From contig NZ_JAIUZM010000005.1 of assembly GCF_020171345.1 (NCBI RefSeq), positions 124,001 through 188,000 on the forward strand: 64,000 nucleotides of DNA. Reading direction: 5' to 3'. Numbering within the stretch: position 1 is the first letter of the stretch; the number at the start of each line of letters is the position of its first letter. Source of the DNA: Microbulbifer agarilyticus (GTDB taxonomy: Bacteria; Pseudomonadota; Gammaproteobacteria; Pseudomonadales; Cellvibrionaceae). Below, piece after piece: positions 17,850 through 27,266 of the stretch. Both the position numbers and the translations under genes were made by a program. Under the pieces are notes generated by a model that was not told where the DNA came from, made no database searches, and saw nothing but the letters and a program-made list of their open reading frames with translations.

Positions 17850-18302
17850 TCAGCCAAAGTAACCGATGCCCTTGGCCATAAGCGCGCCACACAGGGCCAT
17901 GCCAACCAGTGCCGTTAGCTCGGTGTGAACGATAATACGCAGCCAGCGGCGGCGCCGTTCCGGCAGTTGTGGCTGCTGCCCGCGGGCAATTTCCCGGCGC
18001 CAGGCGAGAAATTGCAGGGTGGGGATGGCCGACAGGGTAGCGGCGAGGGCGAACAGAGCCAGCTTCGCGTGAAACGCCGCATTGTGGAAATAGTAGTCAG
18101 CGCCCTTTTCAAAGTGATACACACGCAGTAGGCCGACAATCAGCAGGGCCACGGCGGACGCCCCCACGATTCGGTCCACAATCCCTAGTTTGCGCGCGCT
18201 CTGCACAGTGAGAGGTTGCCCGAGGACCACCAGCTGTACCGTCAGGGTGACCGCGAGGGCCAGGAACGCAAGGTGGTGCAGGAAGGCGAAGAGCGCGGGC
18301 AT
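17850..18302 (-). CDS. DUF2214-family inner membrane protein
   Basis: 150 residues with four predicted membrane helices (about 5-25, 45-62, 78-98 and 124-145). The pattern FLHHLAFLALAVTLTVQLVVL...RLGIVDRIVGASAVALLIVGLLRVYHFEKG...NAAFHAKLALFAL fits the DUF2214 family. Conserved His residues (His 9, His 10, His 63 and His 78 region) suggest a possible heme or metal site, which is an inference. Function unknown. Single gene, divergent from parC. Confidence 0.8.
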   Translation of the reverse strand: MPALFAFLHHLAFLALAVTLTVQLVVLGQPLTVQSARKLGIVDRIVGASAVALLIVGLLRVYHFEKGADYYFHNAAFHAKLALFALAATLSAIPTLQFLAWRREIARGQQPQLPERRRRWLRIIVHTELTALVGMALCGALMAKGIGYFG

Positions 18303-18459
18303 AAGTGGTTTCCATACCGGTGGCGGCGCGAGTTACCGCGGTTGTTAGGGCTTGGTTTGGGCCTGATTTGGGTCTAGTTTGGGCTGAACTTGAGAGTCGC
18401 TGCGTATTTAGCCGCATTCCCCCGCCACCTGCAAACTGCTGCAGATGTGGACAGGATCT

Positions 18460-18488
18460 TTGAACCGCTCGTCTGTGTCGGCCATAAT
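18460..18488 (+). promoter_or_regulatory. Sigma70-type promoter of parC
   Basis: TTGAAC (18460-18465) and CATAAT (18483-18488) are separated by 17 bases, about 50 bases before the parC ATG. Both boxes are near consensus. Confidence 0.6.
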
Positions 18489-18538
18489 CCCCCTCTTATA
18501 TTTACCTGTCCCCAACAGAATAACGAGACTCTCGCAGT

Positions 18539-20788
18539 ATGACCGAGCCCTCAGTCTACGAAGCTTCCGAGCGCCAGCACCTGGCGGACTACACGGAGAA
18601 GGCGTACCTGGACTACTCCATGTACGTGATTCTGGACCGCGCCTTGCCGAATATCGGTGATGGTTTGAAGCCGGTACAGCGCCGTATCGTCTACGCCATG
18701 AGCGAGCTGGGCCTCAAAGCCAGCGCCAAATACAAGAAATCTGCCCGTACCGTGGGCGACGTGATCGGTAAGTACCACCCGCACGGGGACAGCGCCGTAT
18801 ACGAAGCCATGGTGCTGATGGCGCAGCCGTTCAGCTACCGCTATCCGCTGGTGGATGGCCAGGGTAACTGGGGCTCCCCGGACGATCCCAAGTCTTTCGC
18901 GGCGATGCGTTACACCGAATCGCGCATGGGCAAGTACTCCGAGGTACTGCTGTCCGAGCTGGGCCAGGGCACCGTGGACTGGCAGCCGAACTTTGACGGC
19001 ACCATGGACGAACCGGCGGTGTTGCCGGCACGGGTGCCGAATATCCTGTTGAACGGTACCACCGGTATTGCGGTGGGCATGGCCACGGACATTCCGCCGC
19101 ACAACCTGCGTGAAGTGGTCAATGCCACCATACACATGCTGGAAAACCCCAAGGCCACGGTGAGTGACCTGTGCGAGTTTATCCACGGCCCGGATATGCC
19201 CACCGAGGCGGAGATCATTTCGCCGCGCGCGGATATCCACAAGATGTACGAGACCGGCAAGGGCTCGGTGAAAATGCGTGCGGTGTGGACCAAGGAAGAC
19301 GGCGATATCGTGATCACCGCGCTGCCGCACCAGGCCAGTGGCTCCAAGGTGCTGGAGCAGATTGCCGCACAGATGCAGGCGAAAAAGCTGCCGATGGTGG
19401 GTGACCTGCGTGACGAGTCAGACCATGAAAATCCTACCCGCCTGGTGATTGTGCCCAAGTCCAACCGTGTGGATTTGGAGCAGGTGATGAACCACTTGTT
19501 TGCCACCACCGACCTGGAAAAGAGCTACCGGGTCAACCTCAACATGATCGGCATTGACGGTCGCCCGCAGGTCAAATCCCTCGACAAGATCCTGTCTGAG
19601 TGGTTGAGCTTCCGTACCGTTACAACAAGACGCCGCCTGCAGTTCCGCCTGGAAAAGGTCGAGAAGCGCCTGCACCTGTTGGATGGCTTGTTGATCGCTT
19701 TCCTCAATATCGACGAGGTAATCGAGATTATCCGCACCCACGAGGAGCCGAAGCAGGAGCTGATGCGCCGCTTCGAACTGTCCGAGGTGCAGGCGGAATA
19801 CGTACTCGACACCAAGTTGCGCCAGTTGGCGCGCCTCGAGGAAATGAAAATCCGTGGTGAGCAGGCGGAGCTCGAGAAAGAGCGCGACATGCTGACCAAG
19901 ACCCTGGACAGCGCGCGTCGCCTCAAGACCCTGATCAAGAAAGAATTGCTGGAAGCCGCCAAAGAGTTTGGCGACGACCGTCGCTCGCCTATCGTCGAGC
20001 GCGCCGAAGCCAAGGCCTTCAGTGAGACTGAGTTGCTGTCTTCTGACCCGATTACCGTAGTGCTGTCGGCCAAGGGCTGGATTCGCCAGGCCAAGGGCCA
20101 CGAAATCGATCCGGAATCGCTCAGCTACAAGGCCGGCGACGGCTTCCGTTTTGCCGCCCGCGGCAAGAGTAACCAGCCTGCGCTGTTACTCGACAGCAGC
20201 GGGCGCAGTTACGCCATTGCCGCACACACCCTGCCATCTGCACGGGGCCAGGGTGAGCCGGTATCCGGGCGCATTAATCCGCCCTCCGGTGCCACCTTTG
20301 AAGGCCTGTTGATGGGCGCGGACGATCAGAAAGTCCTGCTGGCGAGTAATGCGGGCTACGGCTTTATTGCCAAATACGCCGACCTGCAATCGCGCAACAA
20401 GGCCGGTAAGGCCATGTTGACCCTACCCAAGGGCGCCAGTGTGTTGCCGCCGCAGGAGATCGAAAATCCCGACGAAGCGCTGCTCGCGGCAGTGACCAGC
20501 GAAGGACGCATGCTGGTGTTCCCGGTGTCCGAACTGCCGGAGCTGTCCAAGGGCAAGGGTAACAAGATCATCAACATCCCGGCTGCGCGCGCTGCCAGTG
20601 GCGAAGAGACACTGGTGGGAATTGCGGTGCTCGAAGGCAAGGATCAGCTGTTGATTCACGCCGGTAAACGCCACACGCGCATCAAGATCTCCGAGCTGGA
20701 GCACTACCAGGGTGAGCGGGGCCGCCGCGGCAACAAACTGCCGCGCGGTTTCCAGAAAGTGGATAAGGTGGAAGTGGAACGAAAATAA
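18539..20788 (+). CDS. parC: DNA topoisomerase IV subunit A
   Basis: 749 residues, the usual ParC length. The N-terminal winged-helix/tower region carries [13 protein letters not shown], the quinolone region [13 protein letters not shown] (Ser85 and Glu89, equivalent to E. coli Ser80 and Glu84, both wild type) and the catalytic tyrosine in RYTESRM (Tyr125). The C-terminal half has the beta-pinwheel blades ([12 protein letters not shown]..., [22 protein letters not shown]). A GyrA-box is not seen, supporting ParC rather than GyrA. The enzyme decatenates replicated chromosomes with ParE, whose gene is not in this window. It has its own promoter and a strong terminator. Confidence 0.97.
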   Translation: MTEPSVYEASERQHLADYTEKAYLDYSMYVILDRALPNIGDGLKPVQRRIVYAMSELGLKASAKYKKSARTVGDVIGKYHPHGDSAVYEAMVLMAQPFSYRYPLVDGQGNWGSPDDPKSFAAMRYTESRMGKYSEVLLSELGQGTVDWQPNFDGTMDEPAVLPARVPNILLNGTTGIAVGMATDIPPHNLREVVNATIHMLENPKATVSDLCEFIHGPDMPTEAEIISPRADIHKMYETGKGSVKMRAVWTKEDGDIVITALPHQASGSKVLEQIAAQMQAKKLPMVGDLRDESDHENPTRLVIVPKSNRVDLEQVMNHLFATTDLEKSYRVNLNMIGIDGRPQVKSLDKILSEWLSFRTVTTRRRLQFRLEKVEKRLHLLDGLLIAFLNIDEVIEIIRTHEEPKQELMRRFELSEVQAEYVLDTKLRQLARLEEMKIRGEQAELEKERDMLTKTLDSARRLKTLIKKELLEAAKEFGDDRRSPIVERAEAKAFSETELLSSDPITVVLSAKGWIRQAKGHEIDPESLSYKAGDGFRFAARGKSNQPALLLDSSGRSYAIAAHTLPSARGQGEPVSGRINPPSGATFEGLLMGADDQKVLLASNAGYGFIAKYADLQSRNKAGKAMLTLPKGASVLPPQEIENPDEALLAAVTSEGRMLVFPVSELPELSKGKGNKIINIPAARAASGEETLVGIAVLEGKDQLLIHAGKRHTRIKISELEHYQGERGRRGNKLPRGFQKVDKVEVERK

Positions 20789-20813
20789 CCCGCAGATACC
20801 GATCTACAGGCAT

Positions 20814-20845
20814 AAAAAAGGAGGGCTCAGGCCCTCCTTTTTCTT
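20814..20845. terminator. Bidirectional intrinsic terminator between parC and the DUF2147 gene
   Basis: GGAGGGC (20820-20826) pairs with GCCCTCC (20831-20837) around TCAG. An A-run lies before it and a T-rich run after it, so it can end both convergent transcripts. Confidence 0.9.
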
Positions 20846-20867
20846 TGGTACTAATTGGCCGTGCTAA

Positions 20868-21293
20868 TCAGTCCGCCGGGTACCAGGTCTGGGTGCGGTA
20901 GAAGAAACCCAGGTAGCCGCGCACCATCAGGTTGCCGCCTTCTTCCCACATCTTGCAGTCGTAGACCTTGCCTTTGGTGGGGTCGAGAATCTGGCCGCCT
21001 TCGTACACATCGCCCTTTTTCACCATGTTGGTGATGATGTCCATGCCAACGACTTTCTTGCCTTTGTTGGCGCCGGGGCAGGCTTCACATACGGTGTCGT
21101 CCGGCCTCATCAGCAGGTCCACCACGCGACCGTAGTATTTGCCGCCTTTCTCGTAGATTTCCACGATGGACTTGGCTTGTCCGGTTTCGTCGTCCACGGT
21201 TTTCCAGCGTCCCACCACATCGGCAAAAGCCAGCTGAGTGCTGAGCAGCAGGGCGGTGAATACGGCGGTTATGGCCAGGAAATGTTTTTTCAT
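20868..21293 (-). CDS. DUF2147-family periplasmic protein
   Basis: 141 residues. The signal peptide MKKHFLAITAVFTALLLSTQLAFA is followed by the DUF2147 pattern: VVGRWKTVDDETGQAKSIVEIYEKGGKYYGRV at the start, then GGQILDPTKGKVYDCKMW and GYLGFFYRTQTWYP. A single Cys pair (CEACPG) sits in the middle. The family is a lipocalin-like beta-barrel of unknown role, secreted to the periplasm. The ATG at 21291-21293 has GGAAG six bases upstream and opens the signal peptide; an ATG four codons earlier (21305) has no ribosome binding site. Confidence 0.88.
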   Translation of the reverse strand: MKKHFLAITAVFTALLLSTQLAFADVVGRWKTVDDETGQAKSIVEIYEKGGKYYGRVVDLLMRPDDTVCEACPGANKGKKVVGMDIITNMVKKGDVYEGGQILDPTKGKVYDCKMWEEGGNLMVRGYLGFFYRTQTWYPAD

Positions 21294-21445
21294 AAGAGCT
21301 TCCATCGCAAGTAATCAAAGCTGACCATAACATGTTTTCAGGTCACGCTCCGCATTGGGATATTTACCTTGTTGTAGAGAGTGTAGAACCTATCCTTTGG
21401 CCCGCTGAATCGGAGCGAGCGTTGTTTGGCGCGAGCCTATTCTTG

Positions 21446-22963
21446 TTACGAAGAGCAGCTGATCGGCAGATGTTTGCCGGACTCCGGTGGCGGGGCGGCC
21501 CACTCTTCGTGCTTGCTGTGTTCATCAAACGGTGATTGCAGCAGGGTGAACAGGGTTACCAGTGGCCCGTAGTCTCCCGCCTCGGCGGCCTCAATTACCC
21601 GCTGGGCAAGATAATTGCGCAGCACAAATTTGGGGTTGGTACGCAGCATATCGTGGCTCCGTTCCGTTGCCGATCGCTGCTCCTTTTGCAGGCGCTGGTC
21701 GTAACGGGACAGCCAATCGTCCAGCGCCTGGTGTTGCACCGGGGCGACCAGAGCGTGCAGGCTCGCTGCCGGCCGTTCGCCGCAGTAATGGCTCAGGGTG
21801 CGGAAGAACAGCGAGTAATCCACCTGTCCCGTCTCCAGAATCTGCAGCAGATCTGCACACAGCTGCTGGTCGCCCTCGTCTTCAAGGGCGAGCCCGAGTT
21901 TGCGTCGCATGCGCTCGGCGAAGAAATCGATCAGCAGGGGCTGGTACTGGCCCAGGCAGTCCTTCAGGGTCTCGGTGTCCAGTAAGCTGGATAATGCGTG
22001 AGCCAGTGCATTCAGGTTCCACAGCACCACGCCGGGTTGTGCGTCAAACGCGTAGCGCCCGGTATGGTCAGAATGGTTGCAGATAAACCCGGGCTCGTAA
22101 TCGTCCAGAAAACCGTAGGGGCCGAAATCAAAGGTGTCGCCGATCATCGACATATTGTCGGTATTCAGCACGCCGTGGGCGAAGCCTACGGACTGCCAGC
22201 CGGCCACCAGCTCGGCACTGCGTCGCACGGTAAAGCGCAGCAACGCCTCCGCCTGTTCTTGCACCGGGTGCCCGCTCACTTCTGGCAAAAACTGCGCGCA
22301 CACATGCTCGACCAGCTTGTGTTGTGCCTCGAGCTGGCGGGTGTAAAACAAATATTCGAAATGGCCGAAGCGGATGTGGCTCTCGGCCACCCGAATCAGC
22401 GCCGCGCCGGTTTCCACTTTTTCCCGCACTACCGGTTCGCTGCTGGCAACAATACTCAGTGCGCGAGTACTGCGGATCCCCAGCGCGGTAAGCGCCTCAC
22501 CGGCGAGATACTCGCGAATGGTTGAACGCAATACTGCGCGGCCATCGCCAAATCGCGAATAGGGTGTCTGCCCCGCACCCTTGAGGTGCAGGTCCCAGCG
22601 TTGTCCCTGATGCTCTACCTCGCCAAGCAGCAGCGCACGGCCGTCGCCGAGGTCGGGATTGTAACTGCCAAACTGGTGACCGGTATATTTCATGGCAAAT
22701 GGCACACTGCCCGGAAACAGCTTGGCGCCGCTGGTGAGTTCCGCCCACGCGGGATCTTCGACGCTTCCCGGAGGCAGTCCCAGCAGCGCGATTACCGATG
22801 GGTTCACGTGGAAAGTGCGGGGGTTTTCCAGTGGCGTGGGCGATGTGGGGGTGCCAAATACCGGCCCCAGGTCTGCGTAATGGTGCTGCAGCTTGAGACT
22901 GCTTGCGGTGTCAGTAGTCACGAGGAAATCAGTTTCACTTTTATTGATTTTTCTGCCCAGCAC
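21446..22963 (-). CDS. selO: SelO-family protein adenylyltransferase
   Basis: 505 residues. The pseudokinase-fold AMPylase motifs are clear: FAMKYTGHQFGSYNPDLGDGRALLLGE, HLKGAGQTPYSRFGDGRAVLRS (the phosphate-binding region with flipped ATP), FAHGVLNTDNMSM (metal-binding Asp) and DFGPYGFLDDY. The protein ends in the conserved Cys-Ser-Ser; no selenocysteine is involved. SelO transfers AMP to Ser/Thr/Tyr of target proteins and is linked to the oxidative stress response. The GTG start at 22961-22963 has GGAGGT just upstream and lies inside the end of ppx, a 46-base overlap. A second GTG at 22921 would overlap by only four bases but lacks a ribosome binding site. Confidence 0.95.
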   Translation of the reverse strand: MLGRKINKSETDFLVTTDTASSLKLQHHYADLGPVFGTPTSPTPLENPRTFHVNPSVIALLGLPPGSVEDPAWAELTSGAKLFPGSVPFAMKYTGHQFGSYNPDLGDGRALLLGEVEHQGQRWDLHLKGAGQTPYSRFGDGRAVLRSTIREYLAGEALTALGIRSTRALSIVASSEPVVREKVETGAALIRVAESHIRFGHFEYLFYTRQLEAQHKLVEHVCAQFLPEVSGHPVQEQAEALLRFTVRRSAELVAGWQSVGFAHGVLNTDNMSMIGDTFDFGPYGFLDDYEPGFICNHSDHTGRYAFDAQPGVVLWNLNALAHALSSLLDTETLKDCLGQYQPLLIDFFAERMRRKLGLALEDEGDQQLCADLLQILETGQVDYSLFFRTLSHYCGERPAASLHALVAPVQHQALDDWLSRYDQRLQKEQRSATERSHDMLRTNPKFVLRNYLAQRVIEAAEAGDYGPLVTLFTLLQSPFDEHSKHEEWAAPPPESGKHLPISCSS

Positions 22964-24417
22964 TCGACCTCCATTTGCAGGAGATCCTCAATGGCCGGGT
23001 GGGTGTATAACCAGTCTTCAGGGACCAGCAGTCGATAGCCAGGACCATCTGCGGAGAGCTGCAGGCTATCGATGGCACGATCCACATGATCCCGGTGCAC
23101 GATGCAGGCGAGGCGCAGACACAGCAACAGATCATTGTTGGGATGGAACCCATAGTGTTCACGCACCGTTTTAATATCGCCGCGCTGGTTGCGCACCAGG
23201 TAGGCCAGGTTTTCCTGTTCACTTTTACTAAACCCGGCCATGTCCGCGTGCTCGATCATATAGGAACCGAGTTTGCGGAAACTGCTGTGCGACAATACCA
23301 GGCCGAGTTCATGCAGGTCAGCGGCCCAGTGCAGCAGGCGCCGCTGGCTGACCTGTGCGTGCGGATTCAACTGGCCGAAACATTGCAGTGCGGTATTGGC
23401 TACGCGTTTTGCCTGATCGCGGTCAATCTCACCGCGCTCCATCAGGTTTTCGACGGTATCCGCGCGTCGATCACCGCCGTGGGCGCGGCCCGCTAGATCG
23501 TAGACGATACCTTCGCGAATCGCGTAGGGCGATATATGCATTTCCTGGATATTCAGCTCGCGAAATATACCGTGCAGTATGGCAAGACCAGCGGCAAATA
23601 CCGGGCGGCGCTCAGGGTCGAGATTGGGCAGCTCGATTTTTTCGACGGTTTTGTATTTGGCGACTTTATCCGCCAAAGCGTCGATGTCCTCGCGCACGAT
23701 TGGCAGTAGCTCGCCATCGTTTAACACCCGTGAGACCGACTTCACGGTACCGGATGCGCCCATCACCAGGGCATCGTCGGCGATATGCTGCAGCTCCTGC
23801 AGTTCTGCCTGGGCGGCGCGGCGCGCACGGATAAAATTGTTGTGCTTGCCGCCATCGATTTTACCGTCGCTGAAAAAACGGCGGTTGAAAGCCACACAGC
23901 CCATATTGACACTTTGCAGTTGCCGCGGGACTTCCATGCCCCGTACCAGCTCGGTGGAGCCACCGCCGATGTCGACCACACAGCGCAGGCAGGGGGGGCC
24001 TTCTGCGGCAGCCATAACCCCTGAGTAGATGAGGCGCGCCTCCTCGATGCCCGAGATGATTTCAATGGGGGCGCCGAGAATCGATTCGGCCTCTTCGAGA
24101 AAACCGTCGGCGCGGGTGCTGGCCGCACGCAGTGTGTTAGTGCCCACTACGCGTACTTTGTCCTGAGGAAGGTCCTGGATCACCGGCGCGAAACGCCGCA
24201 GGGCCTCCAGTGCACGCTCCGCCACTACCGGATCGAGACTGCGGTCGGCGCCCAACCCTTCCGCCAGACGCACCATGGCGCGATCGGTGTGCAGTCGCAC
24301 CATACGCTGATCGCGAAATTCTGCGAGCAGTAAATGGAAGCTATTCGAGCCAAGATCCAGTGCCGCAAGGCGCTCGTGGGCGACGTCCTGGCTGGCGGCG
24401 TCGACGGGGTCAATCAT
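22918..24417 (-). CDS. ppx: Exopolyphosphatase / Ppx-GppA phosphatase
   Basis: About 499 residues. The ASKHA-fold N-terminus AALDLGSNSFHLLLAEF, the second phosphate-binding motif VVDIGGGSTELVRG, and SGIEEARLIYSGV and MGASGTVKSVSRVL are all present. The C-terminal part is the helical HD-like domain (HWAADLHELGLVLSHSSFRKLGSYMIEHADMAGFS). It removes terminal phosphate from polyphosphate (Ppx), possibly also from pppGpp. It is divergent from ppk and overlaps selO downstream. The ATG at 24415-24417 was chosen because homologues start close to it; the frame extends to 24456. Confidence 0.94.
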   Translation of the reverse strand: MIDPVDAASQDVAHERLAALDLGSNSFHLLLAEFRDQRMVRLHTDRAMVRLAEGLGADRSLDPVVAERALEALRRFAPVIQDLPQDKVRVVGTNTLRAASTRADGFLEEAESILGAPIEIISGIEEARLIYSGVMAAAEGPPCLRCVVDIGGGSTELVRGMEVPRQLQSVNMGCVAFNRRFFSDGKIDGGKHNNFIRARRAAQAELQELQHIADDALVMGASGTVKSVSRVLNDGELLPIVREDIDALADKVAKYKTVEKIELPNLDPERRPVFAAGLAILHGIFRELNIQEMHISPYAIREGIVYDLAGRAHGGDRRADTVENLMERGEIDRDQAKRVANTALQCFGQLNPHAQVSQRRLLHWAADLHELGLVLSHSSFRKLGSYMIEHADMAGFSKSEQENLAYLVRNQRGDIKTVREHYGFHPNNDLLLCLRLACIVHRDHVDRAIDSLQLSADGPGYRLLVPEDWLYTHPAIEDLLQMEVECWAEKSIKVKLISS

Positions 24418-24603
24418 GGTTGTGGGTGTCAATTGGTTGCAATAAAAATGTAGCAAACTGTCGGTCGATGAACTATGGCTTCAATGGGGGTACAGTTGGA
24501 AGGTACCGTTTTGAAACCCAATAATCTTGCACTGTCACCGGGCGTTGCGAATGCTCGTGCGCGCTGTGCAGGTATGCCTTCCCCGGCAAATGCAGTAAAG
24601 AGT

Positions 24604-26652
24604 ATGGCAAACGACACCCCTTTATATCCCAAAGAGCTCAGCTGGCTTTCTTTCAATGCACGTGTGCTGCAGGAAGTGGAAGATGAAAGCGTGCCAATGA
24701 TTGAGCGGGTACGTTTTCTTGGCATCTTTTCCAACAACCTGGACGAATTCTACCGGGTTCGTGTGGCGGATGTCCGCCGCCTGGCCACGTTTACCAAAGG
24801 CAGTAAAAAGAAAGAAAGTTTTTCCGAACTGCTGATCAATATCAATGAGATGGCGGCGCGTTTGCATGCCCGCTTTGGCAACGCCTATAACAAGGTGCTG
24901 AAGGACCTCGGTAAGAACAATATTCACCTGATCAGTGAGCGTCAGCTCACGCCCAAGCAACGTGAATATGTGGAAGAGTATTTCCACCGCGAAGTGTTGC
25001 CGGAGCTGGAACCCTTCTTTATTGACGATCGCGACACCATGCCGCTGTTGAATGAAGCGAGCATTTACTTCGGCATTTACCTGGAGTTGGAAGACGGTAG
25101 CCTGCGCTTTGCTGCACTGGAAATTCCCACCGATATCCTGCCGCGCTTTATTGCGATTCCGCATCGGGAAGGCAAGCAGGAGAAGGTCTATATCGTTCTG
25201 GATAATGTGATTCGCGCCTGTCTGGTGGAAGTATTCCGCTATGTGTTGCCGATCGGAAAGGCGGCCGCCTTCACCTTCAAAATCAGTCGTGATGCCGATC
25301 TGGAACTGGGTGAACATGTGACCCAGAACATTCTCGATCGTGTGGCGAAATCCCTGAAGAAACGCAAGCAGGCGGAGCCGGTGCGGCTGGTTTACGACTC
25401 CACCATGCCGGAAGTACTGCTACAGCTGATCAAGAAGAAATTGAAGATGGGGCGCTACGACAGCTATACCCCGGGCGGGCGCTACCACAACTCAAAAGAC
25501 TTTATGAGCTTTCCGGCGGACAGCAAACAGCATACCTACCGGGCGATCAAGCCGCTGCCCACCTTGCCGGACAGTGCCAATATCTTTGACTGGCTGAATG
25601 AACGTGATCGCCTGTGTTATTACCCGTATCATGACTTTCGCGTGATCACAAAGCTGCTGGCATCGGCGGCCATTGACCCCAAGGTGCGCGAAATTCGCAT
25701 TAACCTGTATCGCGTGGCAAAAAACTCGCGGGTAGTCGCGGCGCTGATCAATGCCGTGCGCAACCAGAAACTAGTTACCGCGGTGGTGGAACTGCAGGCA
25801 CGCTTCGACGAACAGGCCAATATTCACTGGTCCAATGAGTTGAGTGATGCGGGCGTGGAGGTGATCTACGGTGTACCCGGCCTCAAAGTGCACTGTAAAT
25901 TGATTTCTATTGTGCGCGAAGAAAATGGCATCGATCGCTATTACAGCCATTTCGGCACCGGTAACTTTAACGAAAGTACCGCGCGTATTTATTGCGACTT
26001 CAGCCTGCTCACCAGCGATAGCCAAATGGGGAAGGACGCCTACAGGGTGTTCGACTTTATCAAGCAACCGCACCTGCAGCCGGACTACCACTATATTTGG
26101 AGTTCGCCCCACAGCAATCGGCCGAATATTCTCGCGGCGATCGATCGTGAGATTGCCGCGGCCGAGGCGGGTATGCCGGCGGAAATATTCATCAAATGTA
26201 ACAATCTGGTGGATCGCGAAGTGGTGGATTACCTGTACCGCGCCAATCTGGCGGGTGTACGGGTGCGGATCATCGTGCGCAGCATGTGCGCGCTACAGTG
26301 TCAGCAGAAGGGGCTGTCCGACAATATCCAGGTAATTAGCCTGGTGGACAAATACCTTGAGCATGCGCGTGTCTATGCCTTCCACAATGGCGGCGACCCG
26401 CAAGTGTATCTCTCGTCGGCGGATTTGATGACCCGCAACCTGGACCACCGGGTAGAGGTGACCTTCCCGTTGTTGGCCGCAGAACACCGGGAAACGGTGA
26501 TGAATATTCTGGAGCTGCAGTGGCAGGATAATCAGAAGGCGCGGGTGCTCGATGCAGCGCAGACCAATAGTCGCATCGCCAATCGCGACAGCAAACGCAA
26601 TGTGCGCTCTCAGGATGCGATTTACCGCTATCTAAAGAATCGCGCAGTTTAG
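24604..26652 (+). CDS. ppk1: Polyphosphate kinase 1
   Basis: About 682 residues from ATG 24604 (MANDTPLYPKELSWLSFNARVLQEVED), the family's typical N-terminus; in-frame starts at 24475 and 24574 would add residues without homology. It includes the N-terminal helical domain, then two phospholipase-D-like catalytic domains. The autophosphorylated His lies in YYSHFGTGNFNESTARIYCDFSLLT. The second active-site segment is HARVYAFHNGGDPQVYLSSADLMTRNLDHRVEV. It makes polyphosphate from ATP. It is divergent from ppx, the usual opposing enzyme. Its stop codon overlaps the stop of the convergent lipoprotein gene by two bases. Confidence 0.95.
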   Translation: MANDTPLYPKELSWLSFNARVLQEVEDESVPMIERVRFLGIFSNNLDEFYRVRVADVRRLATFTKGSKKKESFSELLININEMAARLHARFGNAYNKVLKDLGKNNIHLISERQLTPKQREYVEEYFHREVLPELEPFFIDDRDTMPLLNEASIYFGIYLELEDGSLRFAALEIPTDILPRFIAIPHREGKQEKVYIVLDNVIRACLVEVFRYVLPIGKAAAFTFKISRDADLELGEHVTQNILDRVAKSLKKRKQAEPVRLVYDSTMPEVLLQLIKKKLKMGRYDSYTPGGRYHNSKDFMSFPADSKQHTYRAIKPLPTLPDSANIFDWLNERDRLCYYPYHDFRVITKLLASAAIDPKVREIRINLYRVAKNSRVVAALINAVRNQKLVTAVVELQARFDEQANIHWSNELSDAGVEVIYGVPGLKVHCKLISIVREENGIDRYYSHFGTGNFNESTARIYCDFSLLTSDSQMGKDAYRVFDFIKQPHLQPDYHYIWSSPHSNRPNILAAIDREIAAAEAGMPAEIFIKCNNLVDREVVDYLYRANLAGVRVRIIVRSMCALQCQQKGLSDNIQVISLVDKYLEHARVYAFHNGGDPQVYLSSADLMTRNLDHRVEVTFPLLAAEHRETVMNILELQWQDNQKARVLDAAQTNSRIANRDSKRNVRSQDAIYRYLKNRAV

Positions 26653-27158
26653 TTCCTGCTAAATCCTGTGAGCTGGCCGTTGCTGAAGGAAAAGCGGTAG
26701 CGTTCACCGACCTTGAGTTTGTTGCGGCAGGAAGAGCTGATGGTAATGCGCGGGAACTGGGGCGTGACTACCCAGGTGGAAAAGTCATCACCGGGTCCGC
26801 GTCCAATCAGCCAGTAGTGGTCACCGCTATTGCAGTCGCTGAGACTTTCACAGCTCTGGAAGCCCCACACATAGGCGCGGACATCAAAATTGCCGGGCAG
26901 GTTGCTGGCGCGCTGGAAGGGAAAGCGCGGATCGTTGGTGGTGACATACAGGTCGCTGAAGGAGAGTAGCTTGTAGCCCTTGGCACGGGTACCGCAGCTG
27001 GCGACATGGTTGAACACCTCAGTGGTGGCGTCCTGGGGCTTGGCCTGGGCGGCTTTTGGCTTGCCGTCCATTTCGCTGGGGAGATAACCGCAACCAGTCA
27101 ATGTGACGCCCCACAACGTCAGGCCCGCGCACAGTGCGCTACCGCTGAAATACCGCAC
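26649..27158 (-). CDS. Small secreted lipoprotein, unknown function
   Basis: 169 residues. The signal peptide ends in LTGC (Cys at about 23), so an outer-membrane or periplasmic lipoprotein is likely. The mature part has five more Cys (ASCGTRAKG, FQSCESLSDCNSGD, SSSCRNKL), at least some of which could form disulfides. It ends in a small beta-rich region (ITISSSCRNKLKVGERYRFSFSNGQLTG). I do not recognise the family. It lies downstream of aceK on the same strand, 108 bases away. Confidence 0.65.
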   Translation of the reverse strand: MRYFSGSALCAGLTLWGVTLTGCGYLPSEMDGKPKAAQAKPQDATTEVFNHVASCGTRAKGYKLLSFSDLYVTTNDPRFPFQRASNLPGNFDVRAYVWGFQSCESLSDCNSGDHYWLIGRGPGDDFSTWVVTPQFPRITISSSCRNKLKVGERYRFSFSNGQLTGFSRN

Positions 27159-27266
27159 TTCCTACCTCCTCGGTATCAATCCGCTCCTCTAACTATAGTC
27201 GCTGTTAGCGGGCTTTTTTCCCCTCTGCGTGCGAACTGGGAGGCTGATTAAACGGCGACTTTAAAG

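Noticed and set aside
21446..22963. Selenocysteine in SelO
   Set aside because: The protein ends in a normal Cys-Ser-Ser with a standard stop; no in-frame TGA readthrough is needed.
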